The notes under the pieces: generated by a model
What the model was told of the DNA's origin: nothing
What the model saw: only the letters and a program-made list of their open reading frames with translations
Databases searched by the model: none
DNA from: UBA9647 sp049522195
Lineage (GTDB): Bacteria > Bacteroidota > Ignavibacteria > UBA10030
Assembly: GCA_049522195.1 (NCBI GenBank)
Contig: JBEKOB010000012.1
Location: 1-62,458, forward strand
Length of the DNA stretch: 62,458 nucleotides
Direction of reading: 5' to 3'
Shown here: one piece after another, positions 16,766 to 25,866 of the stretch
Layout: each line of letters opens with the position of its first letter
Numbering within the stretch: the stretch's first letter is position 1
Position numbers and translations under genes: made by a program

Positions 16766-17443
16766 GTGTACGAACGCTGTCTGAATGAGGCTGAACGTAT
16801 CCTGGCGTCAGACAAGGATGTCATCGTCCCGGTGAAGAAGATTTGGGAGGCGGTGGACAAGCAGCGGAAGAAACAGGGATTCGAAATCCCTTCGCTGCCA
16901 GATTTCACAGCTCTCCTGGAAGGTGATGCCCGGTTCGAGTTCATGCCATCGCTTGACGAAAACGGTGACCCGATGGACGGGTCTCAGCGTGACGATGCCG
17001 ACCCGCAGGAGGAACTGGAAACGCTTGGCTTCTACTCTGGTGATCGGGTAAAGCTCAGGAGCGTTGAGCTCACACCGGAGACACTCGGTGGGCTGATTCG
17101 TCGAAAGGTCGACATGACAATGGATGCTTTGACGAAAGCATGGGAGCGCCGACCAGAAGGGGATCAGGATGCAGAAGATCAGCTGCTCGACATTCTCGCG
17201 AAAACGCAGAAGCTTCAACGCGAGGTAAAGAGTACGTTCTCTCCGGAGAGGATGAAGGAACTGGAAGCAGTCCTGAGTCAGGCAAAGAAGAAGGTGGTAG
17301 CTCCCAAAACGAAGAAGCCCACTGCGAAGAAGAAGGCTGCAAGGAAGAGTCCGGCCAAGAAGAAGCCCCGACCGACAGCGACAAAACCCCGAGCAAAAAA
17401 ACCGGCCTCACCCCCGAAGTTCAAACGACCCCCCCGAACATGA
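16766..17443 (+). CDS. Hypothetical protein with histone-H1-like Lys/Pro/Ala tail
   Basis: I do not recognise this 225-residue protein. The first 70 residues are helical with a pattern compatible with a winged-helix fold. A middle section is acidic. Residues from about 175 to the end are almost entirely Lys, Ala, Pro, Arg and Thr (KKKAARKSPAKKKPRPTATK), like histone H1 or AlgP tails, which suggests nucleic-acid binding. GTG 16766 is chosen because GGAGG (16756-16760) lies five bases upstream. The last codons overlap the prmC start as ATGA, so translation is probably coupled. A nucleoid or ribosome-associated role is inference. Confidence 0.7.
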   Translation: MYERCLNEAERILASDKDVIVPVKKIWEAVDKQRKKQGFEIPSLPDFTALLEGDARFEFMPSLDENGDPMDGSQRDDADPQEELETLGFYSGDRVKLRSVELTPETLGGLIRRKVDMTMDALTKAWERRPEGDQDAEDQLLDILAKTQKLQREVKSTFSPERMKELEAVLSQAKKKVVAPKTKKPTAKKKAARKSPAKKKPRPTATKPRAKKPASPPKFKRPPRT

Positions 17444-18330
17444 CGCTTCAACAGGAGCCCAAGTCTTGGACTATCCGGGACCTGATGAAGTTCTCCATTG
17501 ATTATCTTCAGCGTCACGGCTTTGACGAAGCCCGCCTCAATGTCGAACTTCTGCTTTCACACGCTCTGCACTGCCAGAGGATCGAACTGTACACGAGATT
17601 TGACCAACCACTCAGCAAGGATGAGCTCGCTGGATATCGTACGCTGTACGAGCGGAGGCTGCAGCATGAACCAGTCCAGTATATTGTCGGGAGTGCAGGC
17701 TTTATGGGAATGCAGTTTCAGGTTGATCGGCGTGTATTGATCCCGCGGCCGGAGACCGAAACGCTTGTAGAGCAAACCATGCTCATATGTGGCCGGTGTC
17801 TCGAAGGAACTCTTCTGTCAATGCTCGAGGTAGGTACCGGGAGTGGCAATATTGCAGTCGCCGTCGCAAAGCTTGTACGCAATATTCAGGTGACAAGCAT
17901 CGACACCAACCGGGAGGGTCTTGAAGTTGCACAGGCAAATGCTGCCGTCCACGGAGTGACAGACCGCATCTCTCTCCGTGAAATGTCCGTCTTTGATCCC
18001 ATCGTCGAAACGCTTGCTCAACGGTATGATCTTCTTGTGAGCAATCCGCCGTATGTCTCTGCCGAAGAGTGGGAGAACCTCGCTCCGGAAATCCGCACGT
18101 ACGAACCGCGTCTCTCAGTCAGTGACTCCGGCGACGGTTACGCGTTCTACCATCGCATCGCAGAGCTCGGCCCGGGTCTTCTTTCCGAAAACGGTTCCAT
18201 TCTCGTTGAGGTCGGGCAAGGGCAAGCCGAAAACGTAAAGGGAATTTTCATGGGGGCGGGCGTCCACGATCTTTCAGTTGTGAACGACCTTCAGGGAATT
18301 CCCCGGGTAGTCATAGGTAGGTGCAACTGA
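17440..18330 (+). CDS. prmC: Release factor glutamine methyltransferase
   Basis: It methylates the Gln of the GGQ motif in release factors RF1 and RF2 using S-adenosylmethionine. This 296-residue protein has the N-terminal helical domain, PRPETE (102-107), the SAM loop EVGTGSGN (130-137) and the catalytic NPPY (202-205). The frame is open upstream through the Lys-rich gene, but the PrmC N-terminus starts at ATG 17440, which overlaps the preceding stop by four bases. prfA is not adjacent. Confidence 0.93.
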   Translation: MTLQQEPKSWTIRDLMKFSIDYLQRHGFDEARLNVELLLSHALHCQRIELYTRFDQPLSKDELAGYRTLYERRLQHEPVQYIVGSAGFMGMQFQVDRRVLIPRPETETLVEQTMLICGRCLEGTLLSMLEVGTGSGNIAVAVAKLVRNIQVTSIDTNREGLEVAQANAAVHGVTDRISLREMSVFDPIVETLAQRYDLLVSNPPYVSAEEWENLAPEIRTYEPRLSVSDSGDGYAFYHRIAELGPGLLSENGSILVEVGQGQAENVKGIFMGAGVHDLSVVNDLQGIPRVVIGRCN

Positions 18331-18390
18331 TTGTGTCATCCGAGTGAAAAAGAATTCGCAGATCTGAATCTGAAATCGTAACGAGATTCC

Positions 18391-18852
18391 ATGAGAGCAC
18401 TCATCCAACGTGTTCGACGCTGCTCCGTCATCATTGACGGGAAAACCCATAGCTCCATCGGCCCTGGAATGCTTATTCTGCTCGGCGTCAAGCAGGGTGA
18501 TCAGGCAGCGGATGCAGAGTACCTTGCAGATCGATGTTCAGCATTGAGAATCTTCGAAGATCCTCAGGGAAAGATGAACCTTTCGGTGCGAGATGTTCGC
18601 GCCTCTGTCATGGTTGTTTCCCAGTTCACGCTGTATGGCGATACGAGGAAGGGGAACAGGCCGAGCTATAGTGAGGCGGCTGCGCCCGCCGAGGCCGAAG
18701 CGCTCTATCAGCATTTTGCCCGGCGCATGAGCCTGTCTCTTGGTGAGGAAAGAGTCGCGACCGGCGTGTTCCGGGCAATGATGGATGTAGAGCTCGTCAA
18801 TGATGGGCCGGTCACAGTGATGGTAGAGAGCAAAGAAGGCGATCGTCCCTGA
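18391..18852 (+). CDS. dtd: D-aminoacyl-tRNA deacylase
   Basis: This enzyme hydrolyses D-amino acids from mischarged tRNA. The length of 153 residues is normal, and both signature motifs are intact: SQFTLY (77-82) and NDGPVT (137-142, the Gly-cis-Pro element). It lies 60 bases after prmC and 15 before the next gene, so the three may be co-transcribed. Confidence 0.95.
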   Translation: MRALIQRVRRCSVIIDGKTHSSIGPGMLILLGVKQGDQAADAEYLADRCSALRIFEDPQGKMNLSVRDVRASVMVVSQFTLYGDTRKGNRPSYSEAAAPAEAEALYQHFARRMSLSLGEERVATGVFRAMMDVELVNDGPVTVMVESKEGDRP

Positions 18853-18867
18853 TCGGAAGGACACTCC

Positions 18868-19770
18868 TTGCGCACGATTTTCCTCTTTCTTGACGGCGTT
18901 GGTCTTGGCAAAACCGATCCGGACGTCAATCCGATGTTCCGGGCCAGGCTTCCGCACTGGCGGTCGCTTCTGGGGGGAAAACTCCCTCATCTTGGTCTCC
19001 GTCGTATCTCAGCCGATCACGCCGCTGCTATCCCATTGAACGCCACATTGGGGGTTGAAGGTTTGCCGCAGAGCGGCACAGGACAGGCGACCTTATTCAC
19101 GGGCGTCAATGCCTCAAAAATGATGGGAAGGCATTTCGGGCCGTATCCTGCGACGACGCTTCATCCGCTTATCGAAGCAAGCAATATTTTTCGCCAGTAC
19201 AAATCCGCAGGAAAATCAGTTTGCTTCGCCAACGCATTTCCAAAGCAGTTCTTTGATTATGCATCGTCAGGGAAAAGAAGGCTGAGCGTCACGACGCTTT
19301 CGTGCAGGTTTGCAGATGTTCCGTTGCTTGACTCAGAGTCCCTTAGTCGTGACGAATCTGTCTCCGCCGACATTACCAGGGCCCGCTGGCCTGAACTCGG
19401 TTACCCGGACCTTCCGATCATCACGCCGAGGGAAGCCGGGAAGCATCTTTGGAACATCACGGCTCGGCACTCGTTTACACTATTCGAATACTGGCTTACT
19501 GATTATGCCGGCCACGGCAGAGATATGGCGACGGCAGTCGAAACACTCGAGCGGTTCGACGGTATGCTCGGCGGATTGCTCGAAGATTTTGATCCAAAAG
19601 AGTGTACTCTTATACTGACCAGCGATCACGGCAACATCGAAGACCTTTCAACAAAATCCCACACACGTAACCCCGTTCCCTGCATTCTCGCCGGGAGAAA
19701 GCACCGGGAGCTTAGTTTCGTCCTCAAAACTTTGGTTCACGTAACACCAGCGCTTCTCGATTCACTCTAA
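18868..19770 (+). CDS. Alkaline-phosphatase-superfamily metalloenzyme (mutase-like)
   Basis: The 300-residue protein has the metal-binding signature of phosphopentomutase/iPGM-type enzymes: DGVG at 9-12, the nucleophile region LPQSGTGQATLFTG (67-79), DYAGH, and TSDHGN near 255. It is shorter than iPGM or DeoB and lacks their cap domains in recognisable form. The substrate is unknown. The start is TTG 18868, with GGAAGG 11 bases upstream. The 3' end is six bases from comEC. Confidence 0.75.
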   Translation: MRTIFLFLDGVGLGKTDPDVNPMFRARLPHWRSLLGGKLPHLGLRRISADHAAAIPLNATLGVEGLPQSGTGQATLFTGVNASKMMGRHFGPYPATTLHPLIEASNIFRQYKSAGKSVCFANAFPKQFFDYASSGKRRLSVTTLSCRFADVPLLDSESLSRDESVSADITRARWPELGYPDLPIITPREAGKHLWNITARHSFTLFEYWLTDYAGHGRDMATAVETLERFDGMLGGLLEDFDPKECTLILTSDHGNIEDLSTKSHTRNPVPCILAGRKHRELSFVLKTLVHVTPALLDSL

Positions 19771-19775
19771 CACAA

Positions 19776-22190
19776 ATGAACACTTCTTGGTGGAGCAAAA
19801 GGCCGGCAGTCCGGGTCGTTCTCCTCTTTGTCGCGGGCATCGTGCTTTCGACCGTTGCGCGCCCGGCATCTTCTTTTGTCTACTGCGCGATCATTGGTTG
19901 CGCGATCGCTATCGGTTGCTCCTATTGGCAAAAGTCCTCCGCTGAATGGACTTCTCTGTTTCTTCATGCAGTTCTGTTGCTTCTCGGTCTGCTTCTCGGT
20001 CTTCTGCGAAGAGACCAAATCGAGAATGACGTCTTGAGCCCAAGGTTTTTCGGCGAACGAATTCTGATTGAAGGTAGCATTGAATCAGAGCCGGCCGTGA
20101 AAGGAACGCGGTCGGAGATGGTTGTTCACACATTGATCGTCAAACGAGACTCGACAGAATTCCATGTGGATAGACGAATCCTTGTCTACGTCGTGAGGAA
20201 AGCTCATTGGTCGGATTCCGACTCACTCGTGATCGGAGACCATGTTCGAATCTCCGGTTTCTTGGAGTCGCTTCCTGGTGCGCGGAATCCCGGCGAGTTT
20301 GACTACGGCAGATACCTCGCACTCAATGGGATCCAGGGATTTGTTACTGTCCGCGACACGAATTCGATTGCGCTTCTCTCCCGATCGGACTCTTTCTCAC
20401 TCTCCGATCTGGCGGGCAGAGCGCAAGAGAACATCTACAAGGTTTTCGATCGCTATCATGGGCAAGGTGAAGCGAGCTTTTTGAAAGGAGTGGTGTTCGG
20501 CTATCGCGGAGATCTGTCTGCAGAAGTGAAACAAGCTTTTATGGACACGGGGACAATTCACATCCTGGCCGTATCGGGCTCGAACGTTGTCGTTGTCGCG
20601 TTGATTTTTTATTCGATCGTCGGCTTCTTTCGCGTCTCGTCCCGCGTTGGTACTGCACTCACGCTGCTTGGATTGCTATGGTACATGGTTATTACAGGAC
20701 TGAGTCCTTCCGTTATTCGTGCGACGATCATGGCCGGTTCCATTCTCATTGGTAATGTCTTTGGACGAAAAGGGGACATCTATAACTCCCTCGCCTGTGC
20801 CGCACTGATCATGCTCATTTGGGATCCGCTCTTCCTTCTGGACGTCGGCTTCCAACTCTCCTTTGCGGCCGTGATTTCGATCGTCTACTTTTATCCCAAA
20901 CTGGAGCCTCTCACCGAACGTCTACCCGGGGAGTTCTTCCGAATCAGGCTTGTTGACTCTACGTTGAAGCTCTTCGCCGTGTCGGTGGCTGCCCAGCTCG
21001 GGACATTGCCGTTTACTGCGTACTACTTTGGTCGTGTTTCGCTCATCTCGATCTTGGCAAATCTCATCGTTGTCCCCGTGAGTGGTCTCAACACTCTTCT
21101 CGGGTTCGCCACGCTGGGAGCGACGTACATATCGGAATGGTGGGCCTCCTGTTACGCTGCTCTGAATGATCTCTTCGTTTCGCTCCTTCTTAAGTTTGTC
21201 ATGTGGAGCGCGAGCGTTCCGTTTGCCTATGTGGAGACATTGGGAACCGGAGCGACACTTGCAGTGACGTACTATGCCGCCGTGGCGGCTCTTTTCAATG
21301 CCCACAACCCCAGAGTAATTGTGAGAGCCGTCTGTGGGCTCTTGTTGATGGCAAATCTCTCCGTGTACGCAAGCGTGCTCAGTCGCTCCGAGAAAGCTTT
21401 TACAGTAACCGCGATCGATATCGGACAAGGAGATGCGCTCCTTTTGGAGTTCCCAAATGACCGTCGGGTACTGATGGATACCGGGCCGCTCTACGGTCAG
21501 GGGGATGTGGGTCAAAAGATTATTGCGCCCTATCTCAAGAGGAGGGGAATCCGGAGACTCGACGCGATCATGCTTTCTCATCCCCACGACGATCACATTG
21601 GAGGATGCGTTTCCCTCTTCCATGAACTCTCCGTTGGATCCCTCATTGTAGCCGACACCGCACCTGTAACAAAGTCCTATGCGAACCTGCTTGAAGTCGC
21701 ACGGGAGCTGTCTATACCTATCCAAATCGTTCGTGCAGGTCAGCGCTTGCAATTTGACCCATCGACGCGCATCTTTGTGCTTTACCCGGGGGCAGTTCTT
21801 GCCGAGGGAGATCTAAATAATCGCTCGTTGGTTCTCAAGGTTTACTACGGTAAAACGTCCCTGATTCTTACCGGAGATGCGGGCCACGAAGTTGAAGACC
21901 AGCTTCAGTACATCTGCAGGTCTTTTCTGGCGAGCGATGTTCTTAAGGTGGCCCATCACGGCGCATCGACGAGTTCCGGCGAAGGATTTCTCAGAGCTGT
22001 CCGGCCGTCGATGGCTGTCATTTCAGTCGGACGGTTGAACAAGTTCAAGCATCCATCTCCCGTCGTATTGTCTCGCTTTCGGTATCTTGGGATACGGAGG
22101 AGTCGAACAGATCTGGATGGGGCCGTCATGATGCGAAGTGGCGGAACAAGCTTTCACATTATTCCGTGGAGGAGGTCGGGTTCTTTATAA
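19776..22190 (+). CDS. comEC: ComEC/Rec2 DNA uptake channel
   Basis: This inner-membrane protein (804 residues) carries single-stranded DNA into the cytoplasm during natural transformation. The N-terminal soluble DUF4131-like domain follows two membrane segments. The Competence domain with multiple helices spans about 220-520, including ILAVSGSNVVVVAL. The C-terminal metallo-beta-lactamase domain has SHPHDDHIGG and VAHHGAST. No other competence gene lies in the window. The start ATG 19776 has no clear ribosome site and lies just behind the preceding stop, so coupling is likely. Confidence 0.93.
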   Translation: MNTSWWSKRPAVRVVLLFVAGIVLSTVARPASSFVYCAIIGCAIAIGCSYWQKSSAEWTSLFLHAVLLLLGLLLGLLRRDQIENDVLSPRFFGERILIEGSIESEPAVKGTRSEMVVHTLIVKRDSTEFHVDRRILVYVVRKAHWSDSDSLVIGDHVRISGFLESLPGARNPGEFDYGRYLALNGIQGFVTVRDTNSIALLSRSDSFSLSDLAGRAQENIYKVFDRYHGQGEASFLKGVVFGYRGDLSAEVKQAFMDTGTIHILAVSGSNVVVVALIFYSIVGFFRVSSRVGTALTLLGLLWYMVITGLSPSVIRATIMAGSILIGNVFGRKGDIYNSLACAALIMLIWDPLFLLDVGFQLSFAAVISIVYFYPKLEPLTERLPGEFFRIRLVDSTLKLFAVSVAAQLGTLPFTAYYFGRVSLISILANLIVVPVSGLNTLLGFATLGATYISEWWASCYAALNDLFVSLLLKFVMWSASVPFAYVETLGTGATLAVTYYAAVAALFNAHNPRVIVRAVCGLLLMANLSVYASVLSRSEKAFTVTAIDIGQGDALLLEFPNDRRVLMDTGPLYGQGDVGQKIIAPYLKRRGIRRLDAIMLSHPHDDHIGGCVSLFHELSVGSLIVADTAPVTKSYANLLEVARELSIPIQIVRAGQRLQFDPSTRIFVLYPGAVLAEGDLNNRSLVLKVYYGKTSLILTGDAGHEVEDQLQYICRSFLASDVLKVAHHGASTSSGEGFLRAVRPSMAVISVGRLNKFKHPSPVVLSRFRYLGIRRSRTDLDGAVMMRSGGTSFHIIPWRRSGSL

Positions 22191-22298
22191 CGCCGTGGCA
22201 TAACTTTCCGATTCAGCGTAGGAGCTCGGATATGTTGGACGAGGTACTGAGAATTGTGTGTCGCCGGATGTTGATAGAATGATTGTCAGGAGGTTGCA

Positions 22299-23942
22299 AT
22301 GGATAGTTCGTTGAAGGATCGACAAGCGGAATGGGAAAAGAAACGCGTTCGGACAAACCTCGAGAAGGTACCGGAGCGAAAAGGAGTGAGTGAGACCGAC
22401 TCGGGCATTCCGATCGACAGCCTCTACCTCCCGTTCGAAATGGACTATCAATCGAAGTTGGGATTCCCTGGTGAGCCGCCGTTCACAAGAGGAATTTACC
22501 CGACGATGTACCGCAATCGTCTGTGGACCATGCGCCAGTATGCCGGCTTTGGGACGGCAGAGGAGTCCAATCAGAGATATCTTTACTTGATCGATCAGGG
22601 GACCACGGGGTTGTCTGTTGCTTTCGATCTGCCAACGCAAATCGGATACGATTCAGACCACCAGCTGGCCGAAGGGGAGGTTGGAAAGGTCGGTGTGGCG
22701 ATCGATTCGCTGGCGGATATGGAAACTCTGTTTCGGGGAATTCAACTCGACAAGGTCACGACCTCGATGACAATCAATGCGACTGCGCCCATTCTCCTGT
22801 GCATGTATGTCGCTGTCGCAAAAAAACAAGGAGCGAACCTCCGAGACATTTCGGGGACGGTGCAGAACGACATCTTGAAGGAGTACATCGCCCGGGGGAC
22901 GCACATCTTTCCTCCCCAGCCATCGATGCGCCTTGTAACCGATGTCTTCGAGTGGTGCAGTCAACATCTGCCACGCTGGAATGCGATCTCGATCAGCGGG
23001 TATCACATCCGCGAAGCTGGGGCCACAGCCGTTCAGGAACTCGCATTCACCTTGACGAATGCCATCGCCTATGTGCAGGCTGCTGTCGACAGGGGAATGG
23101 ATGTTGACACCTTCGGCTCGCAGCTTTCATTCTTCTTCAACGCGCACAACAATTTCTTCGAAGAAGTCGCGAAGTTCCGCGCCGCGAGGAGGCTCTGGGC
23201 ACGCCTGATGAAGGAACGCTTTGGGGCCAAGCTGGAAGAGACAATGAAGCTGCGCTTCCACGCTCAAACAGGTGGATCGACATTGACCGCGCAGCAGATC
23301 GATAACAACGTCGTGAGGGTCACGCTGCAGGCACTCGCGGCTGTGCTCGGTGGGTGTCAATCACTCCATACCAACTCGCGTGATGAAGCTCTCGCACTTC
23401 CGACTGAGGACGCGGTACGTCTGGCTCTCCGGACACAGCAAATTATCGCTCACGAATCAGGGGTAACCAACACCATCGATCCCCTCGGTGGGTCGTACTA
23501 TGTCGAGTCCCTTACAGATGAGATAGAGAAGCGTGTGCTGGAGCTCATCAAGAAGATTGATGATTTGGGAGGTGCCGTTCGTGCAATCGAGCAACAGTTC
23601 TATCAGACTCAGATCGCGGAGAGCGCTTACAAGTATCAAATGGCTATTGAACGAAAAGAAAAGATTATCGTCGGAGTGAATGAATTTGTGGTGACCGGTG
23701 AACACATGCCTCCGACTCTTCACATTGATGAGGGGGTCCGCGAGAAACAGATTCGGAACCTCCGTGCCGTTAAAGCATCGCGGGATCAGCAGAGAGTTTC
23801 GAAAACACTTGAACACTTGAAGTCGGTCGCCAGGACTGACAAGAACATCATCCCTCACTTGCTCGATACTGTCGAATCGTATGCGACAATCGGCGAAATC
23901 TCGGACGCCTTGAGAAGTGTCTGGGGTGAGTATGACGCCTAG
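22299..23942 (+). CDS. Methylmalonyl-CoA mutase-type large (catalytic) subunit
   Basis: The 547-residue protein is the TIM-barrel half of a coenzyme-B12-dependent acyl-CoA mutase. It includes YPTMYRNRLWTMRQYAGFG (67-85), GLSVAFDLPTQIGYDSD, PQPSMRLV and ISISGYHIREAGAT. The B12-binding domain of fused mutases is missing, as in archaeal-type two-subunit enzymes, so a separate small subunit is needed; it is not in this window. Methylmalonyl-CoA to succinyl-CoA is the likeliest reaction, while isobutyryl- or ethylmalonyl-type substrates cannot be excluded. AGGAGG precedes ATG 22299. Confidence 0.88.
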   Translation: MDSSLKDRQAEWEKKRVRTNLEKVPERKGVSETDSGIPIDSLYLPFEMDYQSKLGFPGEPPFTRGIYPTMYRNRLWTMRQYAGFGTAEESNQRYLYLIDQGTTGLSVAFDLPTQIGYDSDHQLAEGEVGKVGVAIDSLADMETLFRGIQLDKVTTSMTINATAPILLCMYVAVAKKQGANLRDISGTVQNDILKEYIARGTHIFPPQPSMRLVTDVFEWCSQHLPRWNAISISGYHIREAGATAVQELAFTLTNAIAYVQAAVDRGMDVDTFGSQLSFFFNAHNNFFEEVAKFRAARRLWARLMKERFGAKLEETMKLRFHAQTGGSTLTAQQIDNNVVRVTLQALAAVLGGCQSLHTNSRDEALALPTEDAVRLALRTQQIIAHESGVTNTIDPLGGSYYVESLTDEIEKRVLELIKKIDDLGGAVRAIEQQFYQTQIAESAYKYQMAIERKEKIIVGVNEFVVTGEHMPPTLHIDEGVREKQIRNLRAVKASRDQQRVSKTLEHLKSVARTDKNIIPHLLDTVESYATIGEISDALRSVWGEYDA

Positions 23943-23978
23943 TCCAGCCGACTGCACAGTCGCGGTTATGCCGGAACT

Positions 23979-24007
23979 TTGTCTATTTTGGCCATTTTAT
24001 CTATATT
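23979..24007 (+). promoter_or_regulatory. Promoter giving a leaderless transcript
   Basis: TTGTCT (23979-23984), 17 bases and TATATT (24002-24007) place transcription start at about 24013-24015, on the ATG of the methyltransferase gene. There is no ribosome site. Confidence 0.55.
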
Positions 24008-24012
24008 GAATC

Positions 24013-24813
24013 ATGAAAGTTTCGAAGGCGGACATCAAATATTTCCGATCCCTTTCTCAGAAGAAAGTACGGCAGTCAGAGCGAAAGTTCATCCTGGAAG
24101 GCTGGCGGGCACTCAAGGAAGTATTGAATTCATCTTCCAAGGTTGAAACGGTCGCGGTGCTAAGCCGTTACCTCCAGGATCCAGACTATGAGTCTATTCT
24201 GACGAAGTTCGGTGAACGGGGTGCTTCGATCAAAGAAGTCACTGAAGCCGAACTCAGCCAGGTGGCGGATACCGTCCACGCACAGGGAGTCCTGGCTGTC
24301 GTTCATCAAAAGACCTATTCACTTGAGAACATCCGACGTGGTCAGCCCTCGGTCGTGGTCGCGGCGGATGCGGTAAGCGATCCGGGGAATCTGGGATCGA
24401 TGATCCGATCTTCCGATTGGTTTGATGTCGACTTGGTGTTGCTCGGTGGCGGATGCGTCGAGCTGTACAATGAAAAAGTTGTGCGCTCGACTGTTGGTTC
24501 TTTGTTTCATGTTCCCATTGTTGAGGGTGTGGAATTGACCGAGGCGCTTACTGCCTTGAAGAAACAGGAGTTCTCGATCGTTGCATTCTCCGGAGATGGT
24601 AAGCAGCCGTATACAAGCCTGGAACAATCAGCACGGACGGTGTACGTCTTGGGGAGCGAAGCGCATGGCGTTTCTCGTGAGGTGCGCAATGTGGCGGATG
24701 TCGTCGTTCGAATCCCGAAATACGGGAAAGCCGAATCGCTGAACGTGGGGGTCGCCTGTGGCATCGTGCTCGCGCACATGCGGGCTGAAAAGGAGAGAAG
24801 GAAAGGAGATTGA
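24013..24813 (+). CDS. SpoU/TrmH-family RNA 2'-O-methyltransferase
   Basis: This 266-residue SPOUT methyltransferase has an N-terminal L7Ae-like substrate-binding domain (about 1-95) and the knotted catalytic domain. Motif 1 is in SDPGNLGSMIRSSDWF, motif 2 in VLGSEAHGVS, and motif 3 in KAESLNVGVACGIVLAH. It modifies rRNA or tRNA; the target nucleotide cannot be assigned. The predicted promoter leaves no untranslated leader. The stop is eight bases before the next start. Confidence 0.9.
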   Translation: MKVSKADIKYFRSLSQKKVRQSERKFILEGWRALKEVLNSSSKVETVAVLSRYLQDPDYESILTKFGERGASIKEVTEAELSQVADTVHAQGVLAVVHQKTYSLENIRRGQPSVVVAADAVSDPGNLGSMIRSSDWFDVDLVLLGGGCVELYNEKVVRSTVGSLFHVPIVEGVELTEALTALKKQEFSIVAFSGDGKQPYTSLEQSARTVYVLGSEAHGVSREVRNVADVVVRIPKYGKAESLNVGVACGIVLAHMRAEKERRKGD

Positions 24814-24820
24814 CCGAGGT

Positions 24821-25756
24821 ATGCTGACCGCCGTACCAGGAATAAAGGTTGGGCATTTCACTGACAGCAAGGCAATGACGGGCTGTACCGTCATCGTATG
24901 TCCGCCTGGGACGAAGGCAAGTTGCGAGGTGCGTGGCAATTCTCCCGGAAGCAGAGAACTGGCCCTCCTTGCTCCTGAGAAATCGGTCCAGGAAATTCAT
25001 GCGATTCTTCTCACCGGAGGCAGCGCCTTCGGACTCTCGGCTGCAGATGGAGTCATGCGATGGTTGGAAGAACATGGGGTTGGGTATGCTACCCCATGGG
25101 CAAAAGTGCCCCTTGTTCCAACGGCCGTGGTGTTTGATCTCAATGTCGGAAGTAATCTCGTCCGGCCCGATGCTTCGAGCGGTTACCAGGCCTGTAATGC
25201 TGCGACTGGGAAGGAGATTGAGGAGGGTAACGTCGGAGCCGGAACTGGTACGACGGTTGGAAAATGGAAGGGATTTGAGTATTGCATGAAGGGGGGAGTC
25301 GGTAGTGCGTCGACGCAGGTTGCCGACCTCATTGTTGGTGCGCTCGCGGTTGTGAATTCAGTGGGCGATGTCATCAGTGCTGATGGTACAATACTCGCAG
25401 GGGCGCGTCAGCCGGGCGGAGGATTCTTCGGCACAACGGAAACTCATCGTCCTCTTTCCCGCGGAAAAGTCCTTGAGCAATCCAATACTACGCTTGTCGC
25501 CGTCGCGACGAATGCCAGATTTTCGAAACTTGAATTGTTCCGTATATCCCAACGCATGCATGATGGGATGGCCAGGGCGATAGTTCCCGTCCATACGTCG
25601 TTCGATGGAGATGTTTCATTTGCCCTTTCGTGTGGACAAGTCCCGGCGGACCTTGATCTTGCCTGTGAATTGGCAGCGCAGATGACAGCGGAAGCTATTC
25701 GGCGTGCGGTCAAGTCGGCAAGAACCGTGACAGGAATACCTGGACTGAACGGATAA
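24821..25756 (+). CDS. P1-family (DmpA-type) aminopeptidase
   Basis: It belongs to the self-processing N-terminal nucleophile fold of family S58. The 311-residue precursor carries GAGTGTTVGKWKGF and the cleavage region GGVGSAST (about 158-165), where Ser would become the new N-terminus. The frame is open to 24758 inside the previous gene, but ATG 24821 gives the conserved beginning MLTAVPGIKVGHF. No signal peptide is seen. Substrates of this family are small peptides or beta-peptides. Confidence 0.87.
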   Translation: MLTAVPGIKVGHFTDSKAMTGCTVIVCPPGTKASCEVRGNSPGSRELALLAPEKSVQEIHAILLTGGSAFGLSAADGVMRWLEEHGVGYATPWAKVPLVPTAVVFDLNVGSNLVRPDASSGYQACNAATGKEIEEGNVGAGTGTTVGKWKGFEYCMKGGVGSASTQVADLIVGALAVVNSVGDVISADGTILAGARQPGGGFFGTTETHRPLSRGKVLEQSNTTLVAVATNARFSKLELFRISQRMHDGMARAIVPVHTSFDGDVSFALSCGQVPADLDLACELAAQMTAEAIRRAVKSARTVTGIPGLNG

Positions 25757-25775
25757 TCGTTCCTATTGACGTGTC

Positions 25776-25804
25776 TTGGATTCCATTCGAAATTCCTTTA
25801 TCTT
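25776..25804 (+). promoter_or_regulatory. Candidate promoter for pseudouridine synthase gene
   Basis: TTGGAT (25776-25781), 17 bases and TATCTT (25799-25804) lie in the 110-base gap before ATG 25867. Confidence 0.4.
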
Positions 25805-25866
25805 TTTCGTCGCAATTGAGGAACCTGCCATCGTTCCGGTTGCTCCAATGTTGCTCTTGAGTTGAC

